Shown: positions 15,767 through 27,900 of the stretch, piece after piece | Layout: every line of letters starts with the position of its first letter | Numbering within the stretch: the stretch's first letter is position 1 | NCBI RefSeq assembly: GCF_001642955.1 | Contig: NZ_LWSK01000011.1 | Span: 27,450-91,449, forward strand | Direction: 5' to 3' | DNA length: 64,000 bases | Origin: Rubripirellula obstinata | GTDB lineage: Bacteria; Planctomycetota; Planctomycetia; Pirellulales; Pirellulaceae | The notes under the pieces: generated by a model | The model's input: only the letters and a program-made list of their open reading frames with translations | Databases searched by the model: none | Told to the model about the DNA's origin: nothing | Program-made: the position numbers and the translations under genes

Positions 15767-16150
15767 ACGTTGTTCTGTTAAGGAAGCTTCATGGCGGAGA
15801 GTACTCGGAGAGTGGTTTGTCTTTCATTACGCTGCTGAATCGAGGCTTAGCGATTTCAAACGTCAAGAACGTCAATGGTTTCTGGTGACAAAGAGTCGGG
15901 TAAGTTTCATCGACGTAAGCGGTCTTGCTAAAATGTTACGATCGATGAGTTTACTTCCTTTATCTGCGCAGGAAGAGTTCTCAGCGGTGTACTTGATTTA
16001 GACAAAAAAATTAAAGACAAAAGATTACTGCGACTGATTTTTTCATCTGTTATTTTTCTGTTTAGCACTCCGGTGCAGATCGGCGGTTTATCGGTTTTAA
16101 ATCACCAGAATTCCATGGTGCTGGGCACTCAAGGTGGGCCCGTTGTTTGG
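15767..16150. other. intergenic gap between efflux permease and glutaminase
   Basis: I see no gene in this 384-bp stretch. It separates converging genes, and the part at 15990-16065 is AT-rich compared with the surroundings. A 41-codon frame that starts in the permease stop region has no recognisable features. Confidence 0.5.
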
Positions 16151-17074
16151 TCAAACGAACACGGTCCAGCCGGTTTGGCGGACGAAGCTTTCTAGGGCTA
16201 GGCTTCCGACGGTGGAGGTGCCTGCTTCGTTTAGGCCGGGTGACCAGACGGCGATCGCGCCGTGGCCTGGGGCGACTACTAAGATGCCGCCGCCCACGCC
16301 GCTCTTGCCGGGCAAGCCGATGCGATAGGTGAAGTCGCCGCTGTTGTCGTAGTGGCCGCAGGACATCATGACCGCGTTGATGCGGCGGCATGCTTCGCTG
16401 CTGACCATTTGCGTTCCGCTGACTGGGTCGGTGCCGTCGAATGCTAGGAACAATGCCGCGCGGCTGAGTTGTCGGCAGTTCATCGAGATCGCGCAATGTG
16501 AAAAGTATGCTCGCAAGGTGTCTTCGACAGGATTTTGAAGGTTGTCGAACGACTTCATAAAGTACGCCAACGCGCGGTTTCGGGAGCCCGCTTCCGATTC
16601 CGACTCGGTGACAATTTGGTCAACCAGGATCGCATCATCATCGGCAAGCATTCGCAGTCGAGTCAGCAGTTTGTCGATCATAATTTCCGGGCCGACTTGG
16701 GTAACCAGGTGATCGGTGACGACGATGGCCCCGGCGTTGATCAGAGGATTTCGCGGGATGCCGCATTCCTTTTCCAACTGAACGATGGAGTTGAACGGGG
16801 ATCCCGATGGTTCGCGACCAACGCTTTGCCAAAGAACGTCGCCGACTTTGCGAAGAGCCATCGACAGCGTGAACACTTTGGAAATACTCTGGATGGAAAA
16901 GGGTTCATCGGCGTCACCGATGCAATGCGTGCTGCCGTCCGCCATCGCGACCGCCATGCCAAATTTGTTTGGGTCGATCGCGGCAAGTGCGGGGATGTAA
17001 TCGGCAACGCGTCCTTGGCCGCGAGACGGTTCCACGACCGATTCAACTTCTGCGAGTATTTTTGTCCAATCCAT
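16151..17074 (-). CDS. glsA: glutaminase A
   Basis: The 307-aa product has the usual length of bacterial glutaminases, which hydrolyse glutamine to glutamate and ammonia. Active-site signatures are the SxxK pair S63/K66 in SIQSISKVF, the segments NPLINAGAI and SHCAISMNCRQLSRAALFLA, and the glycine-rich GLPGKSGVGGGI near the end. The fold is beta-lactamase-like. It stands alone on the minus strand, divergent from rarA. Confidence 0.95.
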   Translation of the reverse strand: MDWTKILAEVESVVEPSRGQGRVADYIPALAAIDPNKFGMAVAMADGSTHCIGDADEPFSIQSISKVFTLSMALRKVGDVLWQSVGREPSGSPFNSIVQLEKECGIPRNPLINAGAIVVTDHLVTQVGPEIMIDKLLTRLRMLADDDAILVDQIVTESESEAGSRNRALAYFMKSFDNLQNPVEDTLRAYFSHCAISMNCRQLSRAALFLAFDGTDPVSGTQMVSSEACRRINAVMMSCGHYDNSGDFTYRIGLPGKSGVGGGILVVAPGHGAIAVWSPGLNEAGTSTVGSLALESFVRQTGWTVFV

Positions 17075-17264
17075 GATGCGATTTCTAGCTTTGTGGGGCG
17101 TGACTTGCGTTTTTTGCTTTGAAGGTTGCTGGTTCTAACCGAGGCCAAGATGCTGGCACAGCCCAAGGCTGGCCACGGCCTACATGCTGGCGATCCTACA
17201 ACGTACACTCGGGTTTTGAGTTTTCGCAATCGTGCCGCTCGCAGACACAAACCAGGGATCGACG

Positions 17265-18593
17265 ATGGATCAAAGTGCTTCGCTGTTTGAAGACGCCGAA
17301 CAGCAGAACCTCCTGCAAGTCGAACCGCTGGCGGCTCGAATGCGGCCGCGAACGCTGTCTGAATATGTCGGGCAACAGCACCTGTTGAGTGAAGGCAAGT
17401 TGCTGCGGCGGATGATTGATGCGGGGCGGTTGGGAAGCATTTTGTTGTCGGGACCGCCAGGGACAGGCAAAACAACGCTGGCACATTTGATCGCATCTGA
17501 AACGGGCAGCCAGTTGAAAATGCTGAGCGCGGTGTCGTCGGGCGTCAAGGATGTGCGAGAAGTCTTGGCCTGGGCGGATGACACGATCCGTAGCGGAGGG
17601 AAGCGGCCGCTTTTGTTTATCGACGAAATTCACCGTTTCAGCAAAAGCCAACAAGACGCGTTGTTGCCCGATGTGGAAGCCGGTGTCGTGTCGCTGATCG
17701 GTGCGACGACAAGCAATCCGTTCTTTGCGATCAATGCGGCGCTGTTGAGTCGCAGTCAGTTGTTCCAACTGGAATCGTTGTCGGAAACGGAGATCGCGGG
17801 TTTGCTTGAACGTGCGATCGCTGATTCGGACCGTGGGTTGGGTGGTCAGTTGTCCAAGCAATCGGTGTCGGTGGCCGAAGACGCGATCACGTTTTTGGCT
17901 CAGGCCTGCGAGGGCGATGCGCGGCGGGCATTGTCGGCGCTGGAAATTGCGGTGTTGAGTGCGAAGCCGAATTCGGTGGTCAGTCGAGAGGTCGTGCAAG
18001 AATCACTTGGCAGTCGAATCGGTGGATACGACGGCACCGGTGACGATCATTACGATCTGATCAGCGCGATGATCAAAAGTATCCGCGGCAGTGACACCGA
18101 TGCGGCGATCTATTGGTTGGCCAGGATGTTGGAAGGCGGCGAGGACATTCGTTTTTTGTGTCGCCGTTTGGTGATTCTGGCCAGCGAAGATATTGGCAAC
18201 GCTGACCCACAGGCGTTGTCGCTGGCGGTTGCGGCGATGCAGGCGTGTGAGTTTGTCGGATTGCCCGAGGCTCAGTTGACGCTTTCGCAAGCGGTGGCCT
18301 ATTTGTCGCTGGCCCCAAAGAGTAACGCCGCGACGGTCGCGATTGGTGCAGCGAAGAAAGATGTTCGCGAGCAAAAGTTGGTCGCGGTGCCGAAGCATTT
18401 GCGGGAAGCTCATTACAAGGGGGCGGCGGAATTGGGCCACGGTGTGGAATACCAGTCTTCGCATCATGCCGACGACGGGATTGGGAATCAGCATTACGGG
18501 GTTGACCGAACTTATTACCAGCCCGTCGATCGCGGTTTCGAGCAAGAGCTGCGAAAGCGGATCGATGATATTCGCTCGCGACGCGCGGATTAG
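17265..18593 (+). CDS. rarA: replication-associated recombination protein A (AAA+ ATPase)
   Basis: ATG 17265 is preferred; a GTG at 17232 would add 11 residues. The 442-aa product has LAARMRPRTLSEYVGQQHLL, Walker A GPPGTGKT, Walker B LLFIDEIHRF, an RFC-like lid and the C-terminal MgsA domain (ALSLAVAAMQACEFVGLPEA, HYKGAAELGHG). RarA/MgsA acts at stalled replication forks and shares the clamp-loader fold. It ends 310 bp before the chaperonin operon. Confidence 0.95.
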   Translation: MDQSASLFEDAEQQNLLQVEPLAARMRPRTLSEYVGQQHLLSEGKLLRRMIDAGRLGSILLSGPPGTGKTTLAHLIASETGSQLKMLSAVSSGVKDVREVLAWADDTIRSGGKRPLLFIDEIHRFSKSQQDALLPDVEAGVVSLIGATTSNPFFAINAALLSRSQLFQLESLSETEIAGLLERAIADSDRGLGGQLSKQSVSVAEDAITFLAQACEGDARRALSALEIAVLSAKPNSVVSREVVQESLGSRIGGYDGTGDDHYDLISAMIKSIRGSDTDAAIYWLARMLEGGEDIRFLCRRLVILASEDIGNADPQALSLAVAAMQACEFVGLPEAQLTLSQAVAYLSLAPKSNAATVAIGAAKKDVREQKLVAVPKHLREAHYKGAAELGHGVEYQSSHHADDGIGNQHYGVDRTYYQPVDRGFEQELRKRIDDIRSRRAD

Positions 18594-20625
<2,032 letters not shown>

Positions 20626-20771
20626 GGAAGAAGCGATTAGCTTTTAGCGGTTAGCTATTGGCTTTTTGTTCTTTCGTCACGTTCATTCAATCGTTTTTTA
20701 AACAACAAACTTCAAACACTTTCAGCTAACGGCTCATCGCTAACAGCTAATAGCTTTTACAGGAATCAATC
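20626..20771. repeat. TTAGC-type repeat array in the groEL1-groES spacer
   Basis: The spacer begins with AGCGATTAGCTTTTAGCGGT and TAGCTATTGGC, and ends with the opposite arm AGCTAACGGCTCATCGCTAA and CAGCTAATAGC. The arms can form an imperfect long hairpin with an AT-rich loop. Related arrays fill the next two spacers. Confidence 0.8.
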
Positions 20772-21068
20772 ATGGCAAAACTTAACTTGCGTCCTCTGGA
20801 CGATCGCGTCGTTGTTCAACCCGAAGACGCCGAATCCACCACTGCCGGCGGCATCGTGCTTCCCGATTCGGCTCAAGAGAAACCACAGCGCGGCAAGGTT
20901 GTTGCCGTTGGTCCAGGCAAAATGCTGGACAGTGGCAATCGTGGCGAGTTGTCCGTCGGTGTCGGTGACACGGTGATCTACGGCAAGTACGGCGGCAGCA
21001 ACGTCGAAGTCGATGGCAACGAAGTCAAGATTCTGCGCGAATCAGACATCTTGGCCAAAGTGCTTTAA
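20772..21068 (+). CDS. groES: co-chaperonin GroES
   Basis: The 98-aa product has the GroES pattern: [20 protein letters not shown], the mobile loop [15 protein letters not shown], then GKVVAVGPG and a C-terminal strand [16 protein letters not shown]. It caps GroEL rings. AGGA lies seven bases before ATG 20772. It stands between two groEL genes, unlike the common groES-groEL order. Confidence 0.98.
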   Translation: MAKLNLRPLDDRVVVQPEDAESTTAGGIVLPDSAQEKPQRGKVVAVGPGKMLDSGNRGELSVGVGDTVIYGKYGGSNVEVDGNEVKILRESDILAKVL

Positions 21069-21235
21069 GAGAGCTAGGGAGCTATTAGCGATTAGCTATT
21101 AGCTTTTACTGATCCAATCTTAGCTAATAGCTAACTGCTAATAGCTAATCGCTCTAATGAAACGAAGCGTTGGACGTTTGGTCAACCAAGCGTTCTTCCA
21201 ACAACAACAACAATTCAAACTAAGGAAACATCCCG
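21069..21235. repeat. TTAGC-type repeat array with perfect 17-bp inverted repeat
   Basis: AGCGATTAGCTATTAGC at 21087-21103 is the exact reverse complement of 21137-21153, with a 33-base loop that holds a further GCTAATAGCT. The structure lies between groES and groEL2. It could attenuate, stabilise or process the transcript. Confidence 0.88.
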
Positions 21236-22846
21236 ATGGCTAAGAAGCTGCTATTTGAGGATCACGCACGAGCCCGCATGTTGGCGGGTGTTGACAAATT
21301 AGCTGACGCGGTCGCTGTGACGATGGGGCCAACCGGCCGCAACGTGATCATCGATAAATCGTTTGGCGGTCCAACTGTGACCAAAGACGGCGTGACCGTT
21401 GCCAAAGAAATTGAACTCGAAGATCGTTTCGAGAACATGGGCGCGAAGTTGGTCATCGAAGTCGCTCAAAAGACCAGCGACTTGGCTGGTGACGGAACGA
21501 CGACCGCAACCGTGTTGGCACGAGCGATCTTCAAGGAAGGTTTGCGTAACATTGTCGCCGGCAGCAACCCCGCCGCGATTCGTCGCGGCATCGACAAGGC
21601 GGTCGCAGCAGCGTCGGTCAAGTTGATGGAAATGGGACGCCCTGTCAAAAACAAAGAAGAAGTCGCCAACGTTGGTGCGATTTCAGCGAACAATGACCAC
21701 GTGATTGGCAACCTGCTTGCCGATGCGTTGGAAAAAGTTGGCAAGGACGGCGTCATCACGGTCGAAGAAGGCAAGAGCCGCGACACCGAGGTGACCTACG
21801 TCGATGGAATGCAGTTCGACAAGGGCTACGTTTCGCCCTACTTCATCACCGATCCCGGCACGATGGAAGCGAACCTGGAAAACGCTTTGGTGTTGCTGTA
21901 CGAAAAGAAGATCAGCAACATTCGCGACTTGGTTCCGTTGCTTGAAAAATCAGCGTCAACCAGTCAGCCTCTGTTGATCATCGCCGAAGACGTGGACGCC
22001 GAGGCGCTGACGTTGCTGGTCGTCAACAAGCTGCGTGGAACGCTGAATGTTTGTGCTGTGAAGGCACCTGGTTTTGGTGATCGTCGCAAGGCCATGCTCG
22101 GCGACATCGCAACCCTGACCGGCGGAACGCTGATCAGCGACGATCTTGGCATTCAGCTTGAAAACGTGACCCTGGAACAACTCGGTCGCGCCAAGAAGGT
22201 GACTGTCGATAAGGGCAATACCACGATCGTCGAAGGTGGTGGCAAGCGAGCCGATGTTGATAAACGAGTCGGACAGATTCGTTCGCAAATCGAGCAAAGC
22301 GACAGCGACTACGACAAGGAAAAGTTCCAAGAACGTCTGGCCAAGCTTTCTGGTGGCGTTGCTGTGATCGCCGTCGGTGCTGAAACCGAAGCCGAGATGA
22401 AGCAAACCAAGGCACGTTTGGAAGACGCGTTGCATGCGACTCGTGCAGCCGTCGAAGAAGGCATCTTGCCCGGCGGCGGCGTCGCGTTGGTGCGTTGCCG
22501 CGAAGCTTTGGAAGAAGCGAAGAAGAAGGCTAAGGGCGACGAAAAGATTGGCGTCGATATCGTGCTCGGTTCTCTGGATGCTCCCATGCGTCAGATCGCC
22601 GACAACGGCGGCATCGATGGCAGCGTCGTTGTCGACGAAGTCTCGCAGAAGGCTGACAACATCGGCTACAACGCCCACACCGGCGAGTACACCGACATGT
22701 TGAAGGCTGGCGTTGTTGACCCGGTGAAGGTGGTTCGCACAGCACTTGCCAACGCTGGCTCGATCGCCGGCTTGCTGCTGACGACCGAAGCCTTGGTCAC
22801 GAACTTCGACAAGGAAGACAAGAAGATCGAAGGCGTTGTTCAATAG
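21236..22846 (+). CDS. groEL2: chaperonin GroEL, paralogue 2
   Basis: The 536-aa product shows [36 protein letters not shown] and [12 protein letters not shown]. It lacks a GGM tail and ends [11 protein letters not shown]. An AAGGA ribosome binding site precedes ATG 21236. The different termini suggest that the two GroEL paralogues have distinct substrates or cannot replace each other fully; this is inference. Confidence 0.97.
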   Translation: MAKKLLFEDHARARMLAGVDKLADAVAVTMGPTGRNVIIDKSFGGPTVTKDGVTVAKEIELEDRFENMGAKLVIEVAQKTSDLAGDGTTTATVLARAIFKEGLRNIVAGSNPAAIRRGIDKAVAAASVKLMEMGRPVKNKEEVANVGAISANNDHVIGNLLADALEKVGKDGVITVEEGKSRDTEVTYVDGMQFDKGYVSPYFITDPGTMEANLENALVLLYEKKISNIRDLVPLLEKSASTSQPLLIIAEDVDAEALTLLVVNKLRGTLNVCAVKAPGFGDRRKAMLGDIATLTGGTLISDDLGIQLENVTLEQLGRAKKVTVDKGNTTIVEGGGKRADVDKRVGQIRSQIEQSDSDYDKEKFQERLAKLSGGVAVIAVGAETEAEMKQTKARLEDALHATRAAVEEGILPGGGVALVRCREALEEAKKKAKGDEKIGVDIVLGSLDAPMRQIADNGGIDGSVVVDEVSQKADNIGYNAHTGEYTDMLKAGVVDPVKVVRTALANAGSIAGLLLTTEALVTNFDKEDKKIEGVVQ

Positions 22847-22937
22847 CGTTTAGCTGTTAGCGATTAGCGATTAGCTTTTCTAACCAGCCCGCTCCCAAGC
22901 TAATGGCTAAACGCTGATAGCTAACGGCTAAGGATCC
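22847..22937. repeat. TTAGC-type repeat array in the groEL2-dnaJ spacer
   Basis: AGCGTTTAGC at 22845-22854 overlaps the groEL2 stop and pairs with GCTAAACGCT at 22906-22915. Several TTAGCGA units and their complements fill the rest. It is the third spacer of the cluster built in this way. Confidence 0.82.
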
Positions 22938-24074
22938 ATGGAAAAAACTTGTTACTACGAATTGCTAAAGGTCGAACGGTCGGCGGGCAAGTCCGAGATC
23001 GATCGTGCGTACCGGAAGCTTGCGATCAAGTATCATCCCGATAGCAATCGGAACGATGAATCGGCTGTTGAAAAGTTCAAGCAAGCCACTGAGGCGTACG
23101 AGGTTCTCAGTGACGCTGAAAAACGCGGCCGCTACGACCAGTACGGCCATGCGGGGGTCGAAGGCGTTCATCAATATGGTGATGTCGAAGATATCTTCGA
23201 GGCCTTTGGCGACATGTTTGGCGGTGGCGGCAGCATGTTCGGCGACCTGTTTGGTCGCGGTGGACGAGGTGGCGGTGGACGTCGTCGAGTCCGTCGCGGT
23301 GCCGACATTCGCTGCAACGTGACGTTGACGCTGGAAGAAGCGGCCAGAGGTGTTGATAAAGACATCGCGTTTCGTCGTCGGACCAAGTGCGAAACTTGCG
23401 AAGGCAGCGGAGCGGCACCCGGCAGCAAGCCTGTCACGTGCAACACTTGCGGCGGTCACGGCCAGGTGATTCAATCGGCCGGCATTTTGCGAGTGCAAAC
23501 GGCTTGCCCGGATTGTGAAGGTGCGGGCACGACGATCGGAAATCCCTGTGGCGATTGCCGCGGCAGTGGACTGGAAAACAAAAAGGCGGAGCTGACCGTT
23601 ACGATTCCCGCCGGAGTCGATGATGGGATGCGGGTGCGAGTTCAGGGCGAAGGCGAAGCCAGTCCCGACGGTGGCCCCGTGGGCGATTGTTACGTCTTCA
23701 TCACCGTTCGCGAACATGAATTGTTCAAACGCGATGGTAGCCACCTGATTTTGCAGCTACCGATTTCGTACACGCAAGCGGCATTGGGTGCGGAAATCGA
23801 AGTGCCAACGCTGGACGGACCTGAATTATTGACGGTCAGCGCGGGAACTCAAAACAACGAAGTCTTTACGCTGAAGGGAAAAGGCATCGTGGATCCGCGC
23901 GGTGGGCGAGCCGGCGATTTGCTGGTGCAGGTGTTCATCGAAGTGCCAAAGAAATTGACGTCTGAACAGGAACGCTTGTTGCGAGAACTCGCCGAGAATG
24001 ACCATCAATCGGTGCTGCCTCACCGAAGTTCGTTCCTGGGTAAGTTGAAAACATTCTTTGAAACAGAAGCTTAA
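22938..24074 (+). CDS. dnaJ: chaperone protein DnaJ
   Basis: The 378-aa product has a J domain with the HPD motif (IKYHPDSN, about residue 35), a Gly/Phe-rich linker ([19 protein letters not shown]), four zinc-binding CxxCxGxG repeats ([32 protein letters not shown]) and the C-terminal substrate domains. DnaJ delivers clients to DnaK and stimulates its ATPase. No dnaK lies in the window; grpE follows after five bases. Confidence 0.97.
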   Translation: MEKTCYYELLKVERSAGKSEIDRAYRKLAIKYHPDSNRNDESAVEKFKQATEAYEVLSDAEKRGRYDQYGHAGVEGVHQYGDVEDIFEAFGDMFGGGGSMFGDLFGRGGRGGGGRRRVRRGADIRCNVTLTLEEAARGVDKDIAFRRRTKCETCEGSGAAPGSKPVTCNTCGGHGQVIQSAGILRVQTACPDCEGAGTTIGNPCGDCRGSGLENKKAELTVTIPAGVDDGMRVRVQGEGEASPDGGPVGDCYVFITVREHELFKRDGSHLILQLPISYTQAALGAEIEVPTLDGPELLTVSAGTQNNEVFTLKGKGIVDPRGGRAGDLLVQVFIEVPKKLTSEQERLLRELAENDHQSVLPHRSSFLGKLKTFFETEA

Positions 24075-24079
24075 TCATT

Positions 24080-24658
24080 ATGTCTGAAAATAGAGAACAC
24101 GAAGATTTCGATAACGACGGTGACGTCGATGGCGATGTCCATCCGTTTGACGCTGCGATGGAAGACGCCATGGATGTGGAAACGTCCGTCGGTGAGACTC
24201 GTGACGAAGAGATGGATCGTCTTCGCGAAACAGCCGAGTCGGCTGACAAGCGAGTGTTGATGGCGCAGGCCGAAGCCGAGAACTTTCGCAAGCGAATGCG
24301 TCGTGACTTCGAAGACCAGCTTAAGTACGCGGCGGTCCCGATCATCACCGACATTTTGCTGGTGCGAGACAACTTGCTTCGTGCCATCGAAGCGGCTGGT
24401 GATTCACCCGAGGTCGCTGGGTTGCGTGATGGTGTCGCAATGGTGACCAAGCAGTTCGACGACGCGATGGCCAAGCACGGCATTCGCGAAATCCCAGCCG
24501 AAGGCGAGTTGTTCGACCCGAACTTCCACGAAGCGATCTCACAAATGCCCGGCGACGCCCCCGAAGGCACCGTCGCTCACGTTGCCGTCACCGGTTTCCA
24601 AATGCACGACCGCGTCATTCGCCCATCCCAAGTGGTGGTCAGCACGGGCCCCGCTTGA
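24080..24658 (+). CDS. grpE: nucleotide exchange factor GrpE
   Basis: The 192-aa product has an acidic N-terminus, a long coiled coil (DRLRETAESADKRVLMAQAE, AENFRKRMRRDFEDQLKYAA) and a beta-domain with HGIREIPAEGELFDPNFHEA. It exchanges ADP on DnaK. It is the last gene of the chaperone cluster. Confidence 0.95.
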   Translation: MSENREHEDFDNDGDVDGDVHPFDAAMEDAMDVETSVGETRDEEMDRLRETAESADKRVLMAQAEAENFRKRMRRDFEDQLKYAAVPIITDILLVRDNLLRAIEAAGDSPEVAGLRDGVAMVTKQFDDAMAKHGIREIPAEGELFDPNFHEAISQMPGDAPEGTVAHVAVTGFQMHDRVIRPSQVVVSTGPA

Positions 24659-24974
24659 TTTGCGTCCCGCGTGATCTGGGCCCTGCATGATTTGTGACCA
24701 ATTCTGTTGACGCCAGCAATTCGTCCGCTGAAGTGGTTTGGCGGAAAAAAGCGGCCAGCACCATCGCTTCGCCGCCTAGATCGCCAAGTCTCTATGGTGT
24801 GTGGGGAGCAAGCGGCACAACAGCAGCACGGGAAGTCGCGGCTTGGTAAAGGCTGCTCCGATAGGTCACCCCTTTCTGCATTCTGTTGCGACCTTTAGCG
24901 TGATGCTCCGCAGATAGCCGGTGCAATCGTTCGTAGCACACTGAAGTTCAGCTCATTAGGATTTGGCAAACGGA
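24659..24974. other. intergenic gap between grpE and uvrA
   Basis: I see no convincing gene, repeat family or terminator in this 316-bp stretch. A 63-codon frame at 24707-24898 has no features of a real protein. The uvrA promoter should lie here; AGGA at 24959-24962 is 12 bases before the chosen start. Confidence 0.4.
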
Positions 24975-27900
24975 ATGACGACGACGGAAATCAAGGTCAA
25001 GGGAGCCCGCGAACATAATCTGCGCGACGTCAGTTTAACGCTGCCACGAGGCCAGCTCATCTGTTTTTCGGGTGTCTCTGGATCGGGGAAATCTTCGCTC
25101 GCATTCGACACGCTCTATGCGGAAGGCCAACGTCGTTACGTCGAAAGCCTGTCGAATTACGCGCGGCAGTTCATGGGCCAGATGCCCAAGCCGGACGTTG
25201 ATTTGGTTTCAGGGCTGTCGCCATCGATTTCAATCTCGCAAAAATCCAGCGGCAACAACCCGCGATCGACCGTCGGCACGATCACCGAGATCTATGACTT
25301 CCTGCGGGTGCTTTACGCGCGAGTTGGAACAGGCCACTGCCCAAAATGCGAATGCGAAATTACGGCTCAGTCCTTTGACGCCATCGCGACACGCATCAAT
25401 GATCTGCCAGCCGAAGCGACCGTGTGGGTTCTTGCGCCGCTGGTGCGTGGTCAAAAAGGTGAGTTCCGTGACCTGTTCGAGGATCTCCGCAAGCAAGGAT
25501 TTTCGCGAGCCCGAGTCGATGGCGAAACCTACGTTTTATCTGACCCGCCAACACTGGATCGTAGTCGCAGGCACGACGTCGAAGTCGTTGTTGATCGAAT
25601 CGAACCTGACCAACGAGATCGCGGCCGCGTCACCGAAGCGGTTCAAACGGCGCTGAAGCTTGGCGACACAACGTTGATGGTTTCTTTGTCAGAGGCGAAC
25701 GATCCCAAGGCTGGTCCGGTCAAGCAAGACATTCTGTTTTCGTCCAAGTATTCCTGCGGATCATGCGGCCAGAGTTTTAAGCCACCAACGCCTCAACTGT
25801 TCAGCTTTAATTCGCCACAAGGAATGTGCGAAGCCTGCGACGGTCTTGGTCGGTTGTACACTTTCGTCCCTGAACTACTGATTCCCGATGAGAGTCTGTC
25901 GGTTCGCAAGGGCGCGATCAGCTTGCTGGGGTCATGGTCCGAAATGGGCCGTTATCGACGCCATATCTACCAAGGTGTGGCCGAGGCGATGGACGCCTAC
26001 TTTGAATTCGACAAAGGCACGATGCTGGAAGGCAGTTGGAGTGACCTTTCGGACGAAGCCAAGCATGTTTGGTTGTGGGGCACCAACGAATCGATGCAGT
26101 TCACTTGGCGTAGCGGCGCAAAGACCAAAAAGTACTCCGGTGACTTCGATGGTTTTATTCCCGAGTTGCTGGAGAAGTACAAAACGACGAAGAACAAGAT
26201 GCAGCTTCGTCAATTAGAAAAGAATATGTCAACGATCGGTTGCCCCGATTGTGATGGTGCTCGTTTGAATGCCCAGGCTAGTGCGGTGCGGATTAAGTCG
26301 GGCGGATTGGCCGCGTCCGACCCTTCCGCCGCTCCGCAGGGTGATCTTGTAGCACTCAGCCTGCCCGACCTCTGCGAATTGTCTGTCGATCAGCTTGCCG
26401 CATTCTTCACTGACGTTCGGCTCGGCAAAACAGAGCAACGGATCGCTGGTGAAGCGTTAAAGGAAATTCGTGCTCGGATCGGGTTTCTGTTGGGCGTTGG
26501 ACTGGAATACCTGACACTTGGTCGGACCGCACCGACATTGTCGGGTGGTGAATCCCAGCGGATTCGGTTGGCCGGTCAAATCGGCAGCGGCTTGGTTGGC
26601 GTTCTGTACATCCTGGACGAACCATCGATCGGATTGCACCCGCGTGATAACGACCGGCTGATTGAAACGTTGCAACGGCTTCGCGATGCGGGCAACACGT
26701 TGATCGTGGTCGAACACGATGAAGACACGATGCGGGCCAGCGATTTGATCGTTGACTTTGGGCCTGGGCCGGGCGTGAAGGGTGGCAAGATCGTCGCGAT
26801 GGGCGATGTTGAAAAGGTGATGAAGTCGGCCAAGAGCGTGACCGGCAATTTCCTGTCCGGCAAACGATCGATCGAAGCCGCCAAAGAACTACGTCCGATC
26901 AACGAAGAAACTCAAATCACGATCCGCGGGGCTCGGTTCCACAACCTAAAGAACGTGGACGTCTCGATCCCGCTGGGAACGGTGTGCTGCGTCACCGGCG
27001 TTTCAGGCAGTGGCAAGAGTTCGCTGATCGGCGGCATCTTGGAACCAGCACTTCGCAATGCACTCAACGGTGCCGAGCAAGAAATCGGTGACCACGACGA
27101 AATTACCGGCTTGGAACATTTGGACAAAACCATCGCGATCGATCAATCGCCGATCGGACGCACGCCGCGAAGTAACCCGGCGACCTACGTCAAAGTCTTT
27201 GACGAAATTCGAAACCTTTTCGCCAAGCTGACCGAAGCCAAAACACGCGGCTACACGGCGTCACGGTTCAGCTTTAACGTGGACGGCGGTCGCTGCGCGG
27301 CGTGCGACGGAAACGGCGCGACGAAGTTGGAAATGGATTTCCTGGCCGACATTTGGGTCAAGTGCCCGGTTTGCCAAGGCAAGCGATACAACTTGGAAAC
27401 GCTGTCGGTCAAGTTCAAAGGCCAATCGATTGCCGACGTCTTGGAAATGGATATCTCGGAAGCATTAAAGCTGTTCGAGAACATTCCAAAGGTCGCCGAT
27501 AAGCTGCAAACCTTGGTCGATGTTGGGCTGGAATATCTGAAACTTGGTCAGCCATCGCCGACTTTGTCAGGCGGTGAGGCGCAGCGAATCAAGCTGTCGC
27601 GTGAACTGTCCAAACGGGAAACCGGCAAGACGCTTTACGTGCTGGACGAACCCACCACGGGATTGCACTTTGCCGACATCGAATTGTTGTTGAACGTGAT
27701 TCACCGGTTGGCCGATCATGGAAACACGATTGTGATTGTCGAGCACAATTCCGATGTGATCAAAACCGCCGACTGGATCATTGACCTTGGCCCCGAAGGC
27801 GGTGCAGGTGGCGGAACGGTGATCAAGGCTGGCCGCCCGACCCAAATTGCGAACGAACCGAATTCCTACACCGGCGCGGCGCTGGCGAAGGTGCTTGGGA

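Noticed and set aside
24707..24898. Small gene between grpE and uvrA
   Set aside because: The 63-codon frame has no recognisable pattern and no clear ribosome binding site.
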